Origin: Methanosarcina vacuolata Z-761
GTDB lineage: Archaea > Halobacteriota > Methanosarcinia > Methanosarcinales > Methanosarcinaceae
Assembly (NCBI RefSeq): GCF_000969905.1
Contig: NZ_CP009520.1
Location: 3,100,001 to 3,164,000, forward strand
Direction: 5' to 3'
DNA length: 64,000 bases
Shown piece by piece: positions 48,014 to 56,514 of the stretch. Below the pieces are notes generated by a model. That model ran no database searches. It worked only from the letters and a program-made list of their open reading frames with translations, and was not told the origin of the DNA. A program made the translations under genes and the position numbers. Within the stretch, counting starts at the first letter, position 1. Each line of letters opens with the position of its first letter.

Positions 48014-48529
48014 TTTTAAGTAACTTTTTTGAACAGCTTAATTTTGTGCAAGATTTGATTGACTGAAACGGGGATTTTCGATTGCCTTCAGATGGGACAA
48101 CGCAGAGTATATTTCAAATAGACTACCTAATTATTTCTGTAAAAATATATTTCCCGCGCGTACTGTTCCCATCTTCCCCACCTACCGTTTTTTAGTTTTT
48201 GATCCTTCCCAAACCGATCCGCGACAGAATCTCTAGATCGTGAAATTCTCAAACCGGACCCCTGAATGCAAAATTTTTGATAGCGACCGGGAATTCCTGA
48301 GATACTTGTTAAAAGCGTCCGGAAGTGGTTTTGGAATTTACTGAAAGTCTCTCTTGAGGAACTGGGTGATGTGAAGGAGGTCATTTGAACTTTCCGGAAT
48401 CAGGGAGTTTGAGAATGTTCTAAGGATGCAGGAAAGGAAGAAGGAGGAGAGGGGAAGATTTGGCGGGATTTTCTTACTTTGGTTTTAGATGGGGATTGTG
48501 TTTTGATTGAAATGGAAAAACTGGCTTCT
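48014..48529. other. Gene-free region holding repeat copy B
   Basis: Between convergent hicA and the DUF1016 gene. Most of it is copy B; no coding frame is convincing. Confidence 0.7.
48133..48480 (+). repeat. ~320 bp dispersed repeat, copy B
   Basis: Uninterrupted copy: it has GAATCTCTAGATCGTG where copy A carries the MITE. It extends further right than A (GGAGGTCATTTGAAC, GAGTTTGAGAATGTTCTAAG), a part shared with copy C. Confidence 0.9.
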
Positions 48530-49549
48530 TTACTTTATTTCCTCCAAGAATTTCGAAATTTCTTCAGGAGAAGGTAATTTTCCTTTGAGTTTTTCTGGCA
48601 GGGTAGAAACGATTCTGTACTCAGCAACTCCAATCGGCTTGTTTGATTCGCGAAGAGCATATTCTACAATGGTTTTGTTTCTGGATTTGCAGAGGATGAT
48701 GCCAATAGAGGGATTTTCGTGGGGTTGCTTTACAAAATCGTCCAAGAGGGCCAGATAAAACTGCATTTTTCCTATGTATTCTGGGAAGAATTTGCCAATT
48801 TTAAGTTCTACTGCGATGAGACAATTTATAGCCCGGTGGAAGAGAAGAAGATCGATGAAGTATTCTTCATCTTCTACCTGAATGCGGTACTGACTGCCTA
48901 TAAAGGCGAACATTCCTCCCATTTCACGAAGGAAAACTTCCAGTTTTAAGAGAATTTCCTTCTCCAATTCCTTTTCTGAGTGTTTTTCCTCAAGTTCGAG
49001 GAAATCGAATATATATTCGTCCTTGATTGCTAATTTTGCCTGAGATTGAATTTCTGCTGGAAGGGTTGTTTTAAAATTCGTCTGGTTGAGCAGAGTCTTT
49101 TTGTATGTATCGTTTTCGATCTGAACTATCAGAACGTTTTTTGTCCACCCGAATTTTCGGGTTGTACGTAGATAAAACTCGCGTTCAAGGTCATCTTTAC
49201 ATTTTTCCATAATCACTATATTATGAGTCCACCCAATTTCTCGCACCAATGGTGCGAGTTTTTGATTATCAGTATATGTGAGATAAAACATCCTCATGCG
49301 CCAGATATTTGAAGCAGAGAAACCCCTTACCCCCGGAAACTCCTCTTTTAGGTCTTTTGAAAGCTGGTCGACAACGGACTTGCCCCATGTCTCACTTTTT
49401 TGCCTTTCAACAATCAACTTTCCAATATCCCAGTAAACTGAGATCAATTCCCTGTTTACAGCTTTTAAAGCCTCGTACTGACCTTTAAGGATTCGATTTT
49501 TGATTTCCCCGAACAGTGTCTTATATTCAGAAGTTCCAATATCTTTCAT
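48530..49549 (-). CDS. DUF1016/YhcG-family PD-(D/E)XK nuclease-like protein
   Basis: 339 residues, typical full length. The N-terminal DUF1016 helical domain (VNRELISVYWDIGKLIVERQ, GFSASNIWRMRMFY) is followed by the nuclease-fold C-terminal half, with ELEEKHSEKELEKEIL, YFIDLLLFHRAINCLIAVELKIG (D and ExK catalytic pattern) and IGIILCKSRNKTIVEYAL. Family members are associated with mobile elements and restriction or defence loci. Cytoplasmic. The intact IS1634-type element sits 52 bp upstream of its start and may affect its expression. Confidence 0.88.
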   Translation of the reverse strand: MKDIGTSEYKTLFGEIKNRILKGQYEALKAVNRELISVYWDIGKLIVERQKSETWGKSVVDQLSKDLKEEFPGVRGFSASNIWRMRMFYLTYTDNQKLAPLVREIGWTHNIVIMEKCKDDLEREFYLRTTRKFGWTKNVLIVQIENDTYKKTLLNQTNFKTTLPAEIQSQAKLAIKDEYIFDFLELEEKHSEKELEKEILLKLEVFLREMGGMFAFIGSQYRIQVEDEEYFIDLLLFHRAINCLIAVELKIGKFFPEYIGKMQFYLALLDDFVKQPHENPSIGIILCKSRNKTIVEYALRESNKPIGVAEYRIVSTLPEKLKGKLPSPEEISKFLEEIK

Positions 49550-49730
49550 ATAATCACCCCCTGAAAAAATTACATAAATGAGTTCTATCTTTCTCTTTTA
49601 TTTACATTTCGACCCCCTTTTAATTTTTCCACCGAATTTTCGTAGACTTTGTAGTATTTGCCCCTTTTTGGATTCTAATTGGTTGAAAATATTCATTAGT
49701 TCATCTTCCCTCTATTGAATTCAACCCAAA

Positions 49731-49754
49731 ATTCCATAGCTTCAGCTATGGAAT
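49731..49754. terminator. Perfect hairpin at the transposase 3' side
   Basis: 10 bp stem ATTCCATAGC / GCTATGGAAT with a TTCA loop, inside the insertion sequence and downstream of the transposase stop. It could terminate transposase transcription or block read-through. Confidence 0.6.
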
Positions 49755-49792
49755 TTGATTTTTATGTTCTACGTGCTTTACAACTAAGGGGA

Positions 49793-51631
49793 TTATCCTG
49801 TTTCTGAGTGAAGTCCCAACAGCTCTAACAACTTGCACAGATGATCTGCTTTCCCAGACTTTGAATAAATAATATGTTCATCCCCTACAGTGACAACACT
49901 ATGCAGTGAAAATAACCTTAACAATTTATCCGCAGTAGGATTCACTAAAGGTCTTCCAGCAAAATCAATTAGTGATGGCTCATTTTCATTTTTAAGGTTC
50001 ATTCTGGTGATAACCCTCATCAATACCCTTATGAGCAGTGAAACATGAAGCAACATCATCAACGCATCAATACGCTCAGGTTTTTCTAGGAAAATGGTAG
50101 ATACCATAGTAGGTTTTTTCAATTCTTCAAAATTGGCTTCGATAACTCTTTGTTTTTTGTAATCCTGAAGTATCTGCTTATTGTTTTTTTCATCTGCTGG
50201 AATGTTGGTAATTAAAACAAAGGATTCTTTGTCCTGTTTGTACTCTTCCACACGCTTCTCATTTTCGGTCAATTTATCCAGCTTGACTACAAATTTTTCA
50301 ATAATAGTAGGAGGCTTTTGATCTTTAGAAGGTCTTCCTCTCGACCTTTTTTCTGTGACTATTTTTTCAACACTGAGTTTAATGTCAAGCAATGAGTTTT
50401 TATGCTTCTTAAGGAACGCACCAATTTCTTTTTCTGCGTCTGGTTCACAGGAAAATGGTTCCTTAAACGACTTCTTTACGTCATCCACAATCGCTTGTTT
50501 CTCTTTTTCAATACTCTTTTTTACTTTGCTTTCCGCATCATCACCCTTGATCACAACCAATCGAAGCTTATTTTTATAGATAGTTTTCACAAAACCTTGA
50601 GCATCATATCTTGCAGCTCGTTTTGATTTTTCATCTTCACAACAAATTCCAAGATATTCCCAATCATTCAGCAAATAAGCTTTTTTTATCGCTTTTTCAG
50701 CAATTTTAGAGTTAAAATTGGAAGGACAGTGAGATATAAATCTTATTGGATCTTTATCTCCGTATATAATCTCTATATTCTTTTTGTTAACCAGTTTTGA
50801 ATCTGCTATAAATGTATAGCCACCACAACTATCACCAAAAAGTCCCTGCAAATATTGTATTGCACTCTTAAACCAGGTACTATCTGCAGTATTTCCATCC
50901 AGTGTTTGTTCATATACTGGAATCCCATATTCATCTACAAGCATTCCAGTCATAATTTGCTTCATTTCAGGGTGCTTGTCTTTACTGTGTCCATGAGTTA
51001 CATTCAACCCTTCATAACCTTCCTGTTCACAGACCTTACATTCTCCGTAAAATACATGGGATGTTGTGTCTGCATGAAGTATATGGCTAACAGGGATTTT
51101 GAAATTCACATAAGAATTGGCTGCTATTCTGCTAAATAATCCAGTACTACCTGCCTCAGCAATCCGATCCAGTAATTTCGCAAGATGATCATCATTGAAA
51201 TCAGTACGTAGATAATTCCCACCAAAAAGAAGCTTCAAGTCAAGACCTTCAAGTGCTTCTTCAATGCGGTAAAGAGGACATCTTTTATCATTTCTTAAAA
51301 AGGGAGTTAAAATGATACTTCTTGCAAGTGTTGCAGGAGAAACTGACCACTGATCTTTATCCCATCTAACATTATCATTGATGATCTCGTCAAAGCCGAG
51401 TATGTCAAGAAACTCGCGGCAAACGATTAAAACGAAAGGTGTTTCCGTTTTTTGGGAGAAAGTTTTGGCATTTAAAAGGTGGGATATTTTTTTAAAATTC
51501 TTAGTACCTTTTGCAGAAGGAGAAAGCTTTTTGGTTTTTGCTTTTTGATCCGTTTTTTTCATGTAAGATATTATTTGAAAGATATTATTGAAAAAAACTT
51601 TGACAAAAAATCCATTTGATGTCGTAATCAA
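49793..51631 (-). CDS. Transposase, IS1634 family
   Basis: 612 residues (first likely Met at 51561, MKKTDQ, gives 589). Landmarks: VSPATLARSIIL, the first Asp in ILHADTTSHVFYG, MLVDEYGIPVYEQTLDGNTADS, the second Asp in YTFIADSKLVNKKN, and the Glu in YKKQRVIEANFEELKKP. Full length with no break. Confidence 0.92.
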   Translation of the reverse strand: MITTSNGFFVKVFFNNIFQIISYMKKTDQKAKTKKLSPSAKGTKNFKKISHLLNAKTFSQKTETPFVLIVCREFLDILGFDEIINDNVRWDKDQWSVSPATLARSIILTPFLRNDKRCPLYRIEEALEGLDLKLLFGGNYLRTDFNDDHLAKLLDRIAEAGSTGLFSRIAANSYVNFKIPVSHILHADTTSHVFYGECKVCEQEGYEGLNVTHGHSKDKHPEMKQIMTGMLVDEYGIPVYEQTLDGNTADSTWFKSAIQYLQGLFGDSCGGYTFIADSKLVNKKNIEIIYGDKDPIRFISHCPSNFNSKIAEKAIKKAYLLNDWEYLGICCEDEKSKRAARYDAQGFVKTIYKNKLRLVVIKGDDAESKVKKSIEKEKQAIVDDVKKSFKEPFSCEPDAEKEIGAFLKKHKNSLLDIKLSVEKIVTEKRSRGRPSKDQKPPTIIEKFVVKLDKLTENEKRVEEYKQDKESFVLITNIPADEKNNKQILQDYKKQRVIEANFEELKKPTMVSTIFLEKPERIDALMMLLHVSLLIRVLMRVITRMNLKNENEPSLIDFAGRPLVNPTADKLLRLFSLHSVVTVGDEHIIYSKSGKADHLCKLLELLGLHSETG

Positions 51632-51684
51632 TATGATAAAAAAATAAATTATGTTTAATTTTTAAGGGGGGGTCGAAATGTAAA

Positions 51685-52352
51685 CTTTTACAGGCGCATT
51701 CAGTCGTATCTGCCTTTACGCATAATTTCCATTTGTTTTGTAGCAAATTTCTCGCACCAATGGCGCGAGATTTTAAAAGTTTACATTTTCAGTTTCTTTA
51801 CGTCTCATTTAAATTTACTCAGGTAAATTATTTGTGACTAAAATCCACGTTCAGGAATTTCTTGACTGAGTTTGAGGTCTGTGAATTAGAGGTAAATTAA
51901 TTATTAATGTTCACGCTGGCTCACAATCGAATAAAAGTCAAAACGGTCTGGATATTTCTGTAAAAATATATTTCTCGCACGTACGGCTCCCTCTCTCCCC
52001 ACCTACCGTTTTTTCCAAAATCATGGAATTCTCAAACCGGACCCCTGAATGAAAAATTTTTGATAGCGACCGGGAATTCAGAAGATACTTGTTAAAAGCT
52101 TAAGGAGGGGGTTCTGAAATTTACTGGAAATATCTGTTGGGGAACTGGTTGATGTGGAGGAGGTCATTTGAACTTGCCGGGATCGGGGAGTTTGAGAATG
52201 TTCTAAGGGTGCAGGAGAAGAAATAAGAGGAAAAATGGGAGAGTTGAGGGAGGGTTTTGCTTACTGAGGTTTTTATGCAGGAGGTGAGGAGTGAAGGTCT
52301 GCGGAAAGTATTTTATATATTTATAAGTAGTTGAAATTGTGGAATTATTATT
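51685..52352. other. Gene-free region with a short DUF1016-like fragment and repeat copy C
   Basis: 668 bp. Beside the insertion sequence a 26 bp stretch (51747-51772) almost repeats part of the DUF1016 gene (49236-49262). Then follows repeat copy C. No complete gene. Confidence 0.6.
51954..52280 (+). repeat. ~320 bp dispersed repeat, copy C
   Basis: Same order of conserved blocks as A and B, in the same orientation. It lacks the stretch between TACCGTTTTTT and the CTCAAACCGGACC block. It lies immediately downstream of the methyltransferase operon. Confidence 0.9.
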
Positions 52353-53264
52353 TCATATGATTACAGTAGAAGACTCTAGTTCTTTCAGATCAAATTTTTC
52401 AAGTGTATTGGTGCGATTTTTTTCAGACACATCATAGTTTGTGATCAAAAGCTCGCTCCCTCTTTTTAATTTTTCTTTTTTTACATTAGTCATTCCATAT
52501 GCTAAATTCCAAGGAGTTATATGTGCAAAACTAAAAAGGTCTCTTATTTCAGGCGAATCATCACAAGTTAAAAGCCACTTATGTTTGCATTTTTTTACAT
52601 CTTCAGCAAATTTTTGATGGTCAAAGCTGGTGTGCAAATTGCCATTTATCCCGTACAATTTTGAATTTTTTGACGTTAAATATGGAGGGTCTAAGAAAAT
52701 AAAGACATTATCACCGGGTTTATTTAATAAATAAGTATAATCATTGTTTGTAATCTTTACGCCATTTAACAGATTTGATAATGGTACTAGTTTGTCAATC
52801 ATTGAAGATGTAAATCTTTTGTCATACGATTCTTGAGAGTAACCTCCTGAATCAATAAGTCCCGAGAATGTGATCCTATTCAAAATGAAGAATCTAATTG
52901 CCCTCTCAAATTCACTCCATTCACAAGTTTTATTTCTATAATATTTGAAAAGATCTTTACCTGAGTTGAACTGATTTTTCATTGAAATTACAGCGTCTTT
53001 AAATATTTCCCCATCTTCTTGTAAAAACTTCCAGAAATAGTACAAGTCAGAATTTATGTCGTTTATTGAGAAATTAGTGCAATCCGGCATTTTTTGTTTG
53101 ATTGCAATAAATACCGATCCGCCGCCCACAAAAGGTTCTCTAAAATTCTTAAAGTGCGGAGGTACAAAATCCAAAATTGTTTTTAAAGCTTTAGATTTTC
53201 CTCCTGGATACCTTAAAACAGAACTCACTCTAGAACGCATACTCATCTTCGTCTTCATCTTCAT
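52353..53264 (-). CDS. D12-class (Dam-type) DNA adenine N6-methyltransferase
   Basis: 303 residues. D12 family motifs: RYPGGKSK at 18-25 (motif X), FREPFVGGGSVF at 41-52 (motif I, SAM binding) and the catalytic DPPY at 192-195 (motif IV). The order X-I-TRD-IV is that of Dam/DpnM enzymes. Methylates adenine in a short DNA site; the site is not readable. It overlaps the upstream gene by 4 bp and is last in a six-gene operon, so methylation probably marks self-DNA for the HerA/NurA/SMC-like proteins encoded ahead of it. Confidence 0.92.
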   Translation of the reverse strand: MKMKTKMSMRSRVSSVLRYPGGKSKALKTILDFVPPHFKNFREPFVGGGSVFIAIKQKMPDCTNFSINDINSDLYYFWKFLQEDGEIFKDAVISMKNQFNSGKDLFKYYRNKTCEWSEFERAIRFFILNRITFSGLIDSGGYSQESYDKRFTSSMIDKLVPLSNLLNGVKITNNDYTYLLNKPGDNVFIFLDPPYLTSKNSKLYGINGNLHTSFDHQKFAEDVKKCKHKWLLTCDDSPEIRDLFSFAHITPWNLAYGMTNVKKEKLKRGSELLITNYDVSEKNRTNTLEKFDLKELESSTVII

Positions 53265-54190
53265 TTCTTTTTTTTTGCTTTATCGAGTTCTTCCCATAAT
53301 GCACTATTTTCTGCTATCTTGAATAAGGAATTACTTATTGCGTTTTGATAACAAATATCAGCAAATATGAAATTGGTTAATTCTTCTAAACTGTATACAT
53401 AGTTTTTATGGGTATATAATATATTATTGCAAAAAGAATCAATCTTAGTTTGATCCTCAAAAGAGAGGTTTCCACCGAATACTTTCCATAATAAATAACT
53501 AAGTTTCTCTTCAGAAATCATTCCTTTTTCTTCATCATAAATATCTAACCAACTTTTCCCTTCTTTTTCATTAAATTTGTATATTCTTCTTGTATTTTGG
53601 GGAAGATTAACTAATCTGGCAAAAACTGAATTAACAGGGCTTTCTCTGGTCTCGTCAGGAATACTGTACTTAAAGCCTTCTATTGAGTTATTTAAGAACT
53701 CTATTGTCTTTAAAATAATTTCATGAATATTTTGAATGGCTTTTTTTCCATTTTTTCTATTAAGAGGTGTTTTTTCATGAAAAGATCGAAGGGCAATCAG
53801 AGAGAGAATAACAACTTTTTCCTTGTCGGTCAACTTTTCTCCCCAGCTTATATCATATTTATATTCATCTATATCATCCATCAACTTTGTTAAACTTATT
53901 TTATCTAAGCGCCTTTCTACTTCCCAAACACCCTTCGCAGTCATGACATATTTAGACAAATCATTTCCACATCGAATGAATCCTCTTTCTATTAATTCAT
54001 TAATAATTTGAGGATCTGCATTTTCGGAAAAAACTGCAGAGTTATCCAAGTTCTGCATTACATTATTTTTTCGTTCTCTTAATAGGGTCAAAAAAATAGA
54101 ATCTTTATGTACTTTGGCCGTGCTGGATATCTTTTTTGACAGCTCATCATAAAAACTCTCTTTCAAAACCAACAAGCATTCTTCTGACAT
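53261..54190 (-). CDS. Operon protein of unknown function, probable winged-helix N-terminus
   Basis: 309 residues from the ATG at 54190; the frame is open to a TTG at 54217 inside the SMC-like gene. Residues about 65-95 (PQIINELIERGFIRCGN...YVMTAKGVWEVERRL) look like a winged helix. The rest is helical with no known motif and no membrane segment. It lies between the SMC-like ATPase and the methyltransferase, coupled to both by overlap or near-overlap. A sequence-recognition or adaptor role is possible but not shown. Confidence 0.7.
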   Translation of the reverse strand: MSEECLLVLKESFYDELSKKISSTAKVHKDSIFLTLLRERKNNVMQNLDNSAVFSENADPQIINELIERGFIRCGNDLSKYVMTAKGVWEVERRLDKISLTKLMDDIDEYKYDISWGEKLTDKEKVVILSLIALRSFHEKTPLNRKNGKKAIQNIHEIILKTIEFLNNSIEGFKYSIPDETRESPVNSVFARLVNLPQNTRRIYKFNEKEGKSWLDIYDEEKGMISEEKLSYLLWKVFGGNLSFEDQTKIDSFCNNILYTHKNYVYSLEELTNFIFADICYQNAISNSLFKIAENSALWEELDKAKKKK

Positions 54191-54200
54191 TATTGCACCA

Positions 54201-56372
54201 TCAACAGAGCTCTTCAATCGTTAAATCATTATCGACAGCTTTTGCAAAAACTGCCATTAATATTTTATTCTGTTTGATTTGTTTTGCAAGAATATTTTGG
54301 ATAGGCTTAAGAGAATTAGAGTCCATAGTTGCACCTTCATCAAAAATAACAATCATTCTCCTTTTATCATCTTCTGGCCTATTTAGTATTGCTTGAATAT
54401 ACATACTCATTGATTGACCAGTACTGATGTCTTTCATATCAATTTCCCTGCCATCTTCAAGCAATATCGATTTATTTAAAAAATCGATTTTAGTTGGTTT
54501 CAGGAACTCGTCAATATAAGGAAATTCTGGTATTTTATTTGCAAAATAATGTGAAATCGCTTCATTATATTGCTTTTCAATCTCTGAGTTTAGTTTATCT
54601 CCTTTGGATATCTTATTGATAATTTCATCATACTTAGCAAAATTTTTGTCAAGCGTATCAATCAACTTACTTAGACGATCAATCTTTGTAGCGTGTGAAT
54701 GATATTTGTGAGGCTCTTTGCTTTCTAATGTTTTTAATTTATCCTGCGTTTGTACCTTTATATTTAGGATCTCATTTTGTTTTCTTTTGTGCTCTTCTAA
54801 TTTTTTTCCCCTGTTTTGGATTTCTATTATAAAAGATTCTTCACCTTGCATGAAAACATTACTATACTTTGGATACTGAGCAAGGATTTGTTCTCTTTTA
54901 TTAATTATTTCTCCTGGGTCCGAATTTTCATCGATAACCATATTATTTTTCTTTGCTAAGTTTTTGTAGTAATCTATTTTTTCGATTATAGGCTGAAGCT
55001 CTTGATTTATCCCAGCAATGTTATTATCTATTTTTTCATCATCATTTTTAAGTAATGACCTATCTCTTTTGTCAGACAGCATTCTTAGACTTTCTAAATC
55101 CTGTTGTAAATTTTCAATTTCCGATTCAGTTTCAGATATTATCTCCAGACAAGTATGCAAATCATCATAAATATATTTAAAAGTCTTGTTATTATCATAT
55201 TCCTTTTCAAGTAGTTGTATAAACTCGTCTATACTTTTATCAAAACCGGGAATTGAGATTTCTATAGACCTGTATTGCTTAAATACATTTATGAGTTCCT
55301 GATAAAATGAGCCCTTCTTCCCAGATTCCCGGATATTTTTTTCTCCAAGATAATTATTTATTTTTTTCTTAAAGAATAGAAACTCAGAACATATTTTTGA
55401 GTTTACTGTATATGTTTTTATACATTCTTCCCACTTGATAGCTTTTATCTTGTCTGTATGCAGTTTCACTTCGTCCAAACCACGATTGATAAAAAGCTGT
55501 TCTAAAGTGCAACTTAAGTTATAAACTGATTTTTTTATTTTATTTATATTTGATACAATTTTTTCTTTTTTATTTTCATATTGCGTATTGAATCGTTTTA
55601 CATTAGTACGATTTTTAGATTTATTTTTGTTTTCTATATCAATAGCCTGCATTAAATATAGTGAGTTTTGAATATACTTCTCAAATTCTCTCAGCGACAA
55701 ATAAAGTTCCAAAATACCGATTTCTTCTTGAAGCTCTTCAGTTGCATCATTTATTTTTGTTTCTTTATCAGTATACTCAGATAGAATAAATTTCAATCTT
55801 TCAATTTCTTGATCATTTCTTGAATGCGCAATTTCTGATTTCACTTCCCCAAGATAATTTCTAAAATTAGATATTTTGTAATGATATCTATTTTGTTCGT
55901 TCTTAACTTCACTTAATATTTCTGTAATATGATTCAGAGGATCTTCAGGAATATCATATACTAAAAAATATTTCTCTTTGAATGTTTGCAAAGGGATATA
56001 CGTTTCTTTGTCGTCGATTATTTCTTTAATTGTGATGTCTTTTGAAACAGGATCTTCTTTAGATGAGATTAGTTTGATTTTACCGTCTTTGCTTGTGAGA
56101 ACTAGATTAAAAGTATAATCTTGATTTTGACGTGAAGCCATATATTGTATATCTGATCGAAGAGATTTAGAAATCCGACAATCTGAATCTTCAAGTCTGT
56201 CTCCATAAAGTGCAAGAGCAATGATATTTAAGAATGTGCTTTTTCCTCTTGCATTAGGGGCTTTTATATAAACGGCGTTGCCATTTATTTTTCTTAGCTT
56301 CGGATCTGTATTAAATATACGCTGATGATTCTCCCCTTCTTTTCGTAAAATCTCGTACTCTACTTCTAGCAC
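54201..56372 (-). CDS. SMC/Rad50-like coiled-coil ATPase
   Basis: 723 residues, GTG start behind GGAGGAG. Walker A APNARGKST at 38-46. The middle ~550 residues are highly charged and coiled-coil (two long arms, around 150-260 and 410-620). Near the C-terminus an ABC-type signature STGQS (650-654) precedes Walker B IVIFDEGATMD (674-684). This is the split-ATPase plan of SMC, RecN and Rad50, in a small form without an obvious zinc hook. Probably loads on or senses DNA; inference from the family. It lies between the 46-residue gene and the unknown protein. Confidence 0.85.
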   Translation of the reverse strand: MLEVEYEILRKEGENHQRIFNTDPKLRKINGNAVYIKAPNARGKSTFLNIIALALYGDRLEDSDCRISKSLRSDIQYMASRQNQDYTFNLVLTSKDGKIKLISSKEDPVSKDITIKEIIDDKETYIPLQTFKEKYFLVYDIPEDPLNHITEILSEVKNEQNRYHYKISNFRNYLGEVKSEIAHSRNDQEIERLKFILSEYTDKETKINDATEELQEEIGILELYLSLREFEKYIQNSLYLMQAIDIENKNKSKNRTNVKRFNTQYENKKEKIVSNINKIKKSVYNLSCTLEQLFINRGLDEVKLHTDKIKAIKWEECIKTYTVNSKICSEFLFFKKKINNYLGEKNIRESGKKGSFYQELINVFKQYRSIEISIPGFDKSIDEFIQLLEKEYDNNKTFKYIYDDLHTCLEIISETESEIENLQQDLESLRMLSDKRDRSLLKNDDEKIDNNIAGINQELQPIIEKIDYYKNLAKKNNMVIDENSDPGEIINKREQILAQYPKYSNVFMQGEESFIIEIQNRGKKLEEHKRKQNEILNIKVQTQDKLKTLESKEPHKYHSHATKIDRLSKLIDTLDKNFAKYDEIINKISKGDKLNSEIEKQYNEAISHYFANKIPEFPYIDEFLKPTKIDFLNKSILLEDGREIDMKDISTGQSMSMYIQAILNRPEDDKRRMIVIFDEGATMDSNSLKPIQNILAKQIKQNKILMAVFAKAVDNDLTIEELC

Positions 56373-56373
56373 A

Positions 56374-56514
56374 CTACTCCTCCATCACATCTAGTAATTT
56401 TTCAAGTAGCTCCTCCTCAAAATATCCCTCTGAAATTAATTGCAACACTTTGACTTGTTTGTCGTCATCTATAAGCTTAGATAAAAGCGAAAGTATCGAT
56501 ACATCTGTATCCAT
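56374..56514 (-). CDS. 46-residue acidic protein inside the HerA-NurA operon
   Basis: ATG at 56514 immediately after the HerA stop (TAAATG) and stop 1 nt before the GTG of the SMC-like gene. The product, starting MDTDVSILSLLSKLIDDDKQ and ending LLEKLLDVMEE, is acidic and helical. Its 3' end carries the Shine-Dalgarno of the next gene. The tight packing suggests a real gene. No family recognised; it may stabilise or regulate one of the neighbouring ATPases. Confidence 0.6.
   Translation of the reverse strand: MDTDVSILSLLSKLIDDDKQVKVLQLISEGYFEEELLEKLLDVMEE

Larger units (their letters stand above)
49601..51684 (-). mobile_element. Intact IS1634-family insertion sequence
   Basis: 2084 bp. Terminal inverted repeats TTTACATTTCGACCCCC at 49601-49617 and its complement ending at 51684. 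A perfect 6 bp target duplication CTTTTA flanks it (49595-49600 and 51685-51690). One transposase gene fills most of it. Borders, target site and family agree, so it is likely a recent insertion. Confidence 0.93.
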
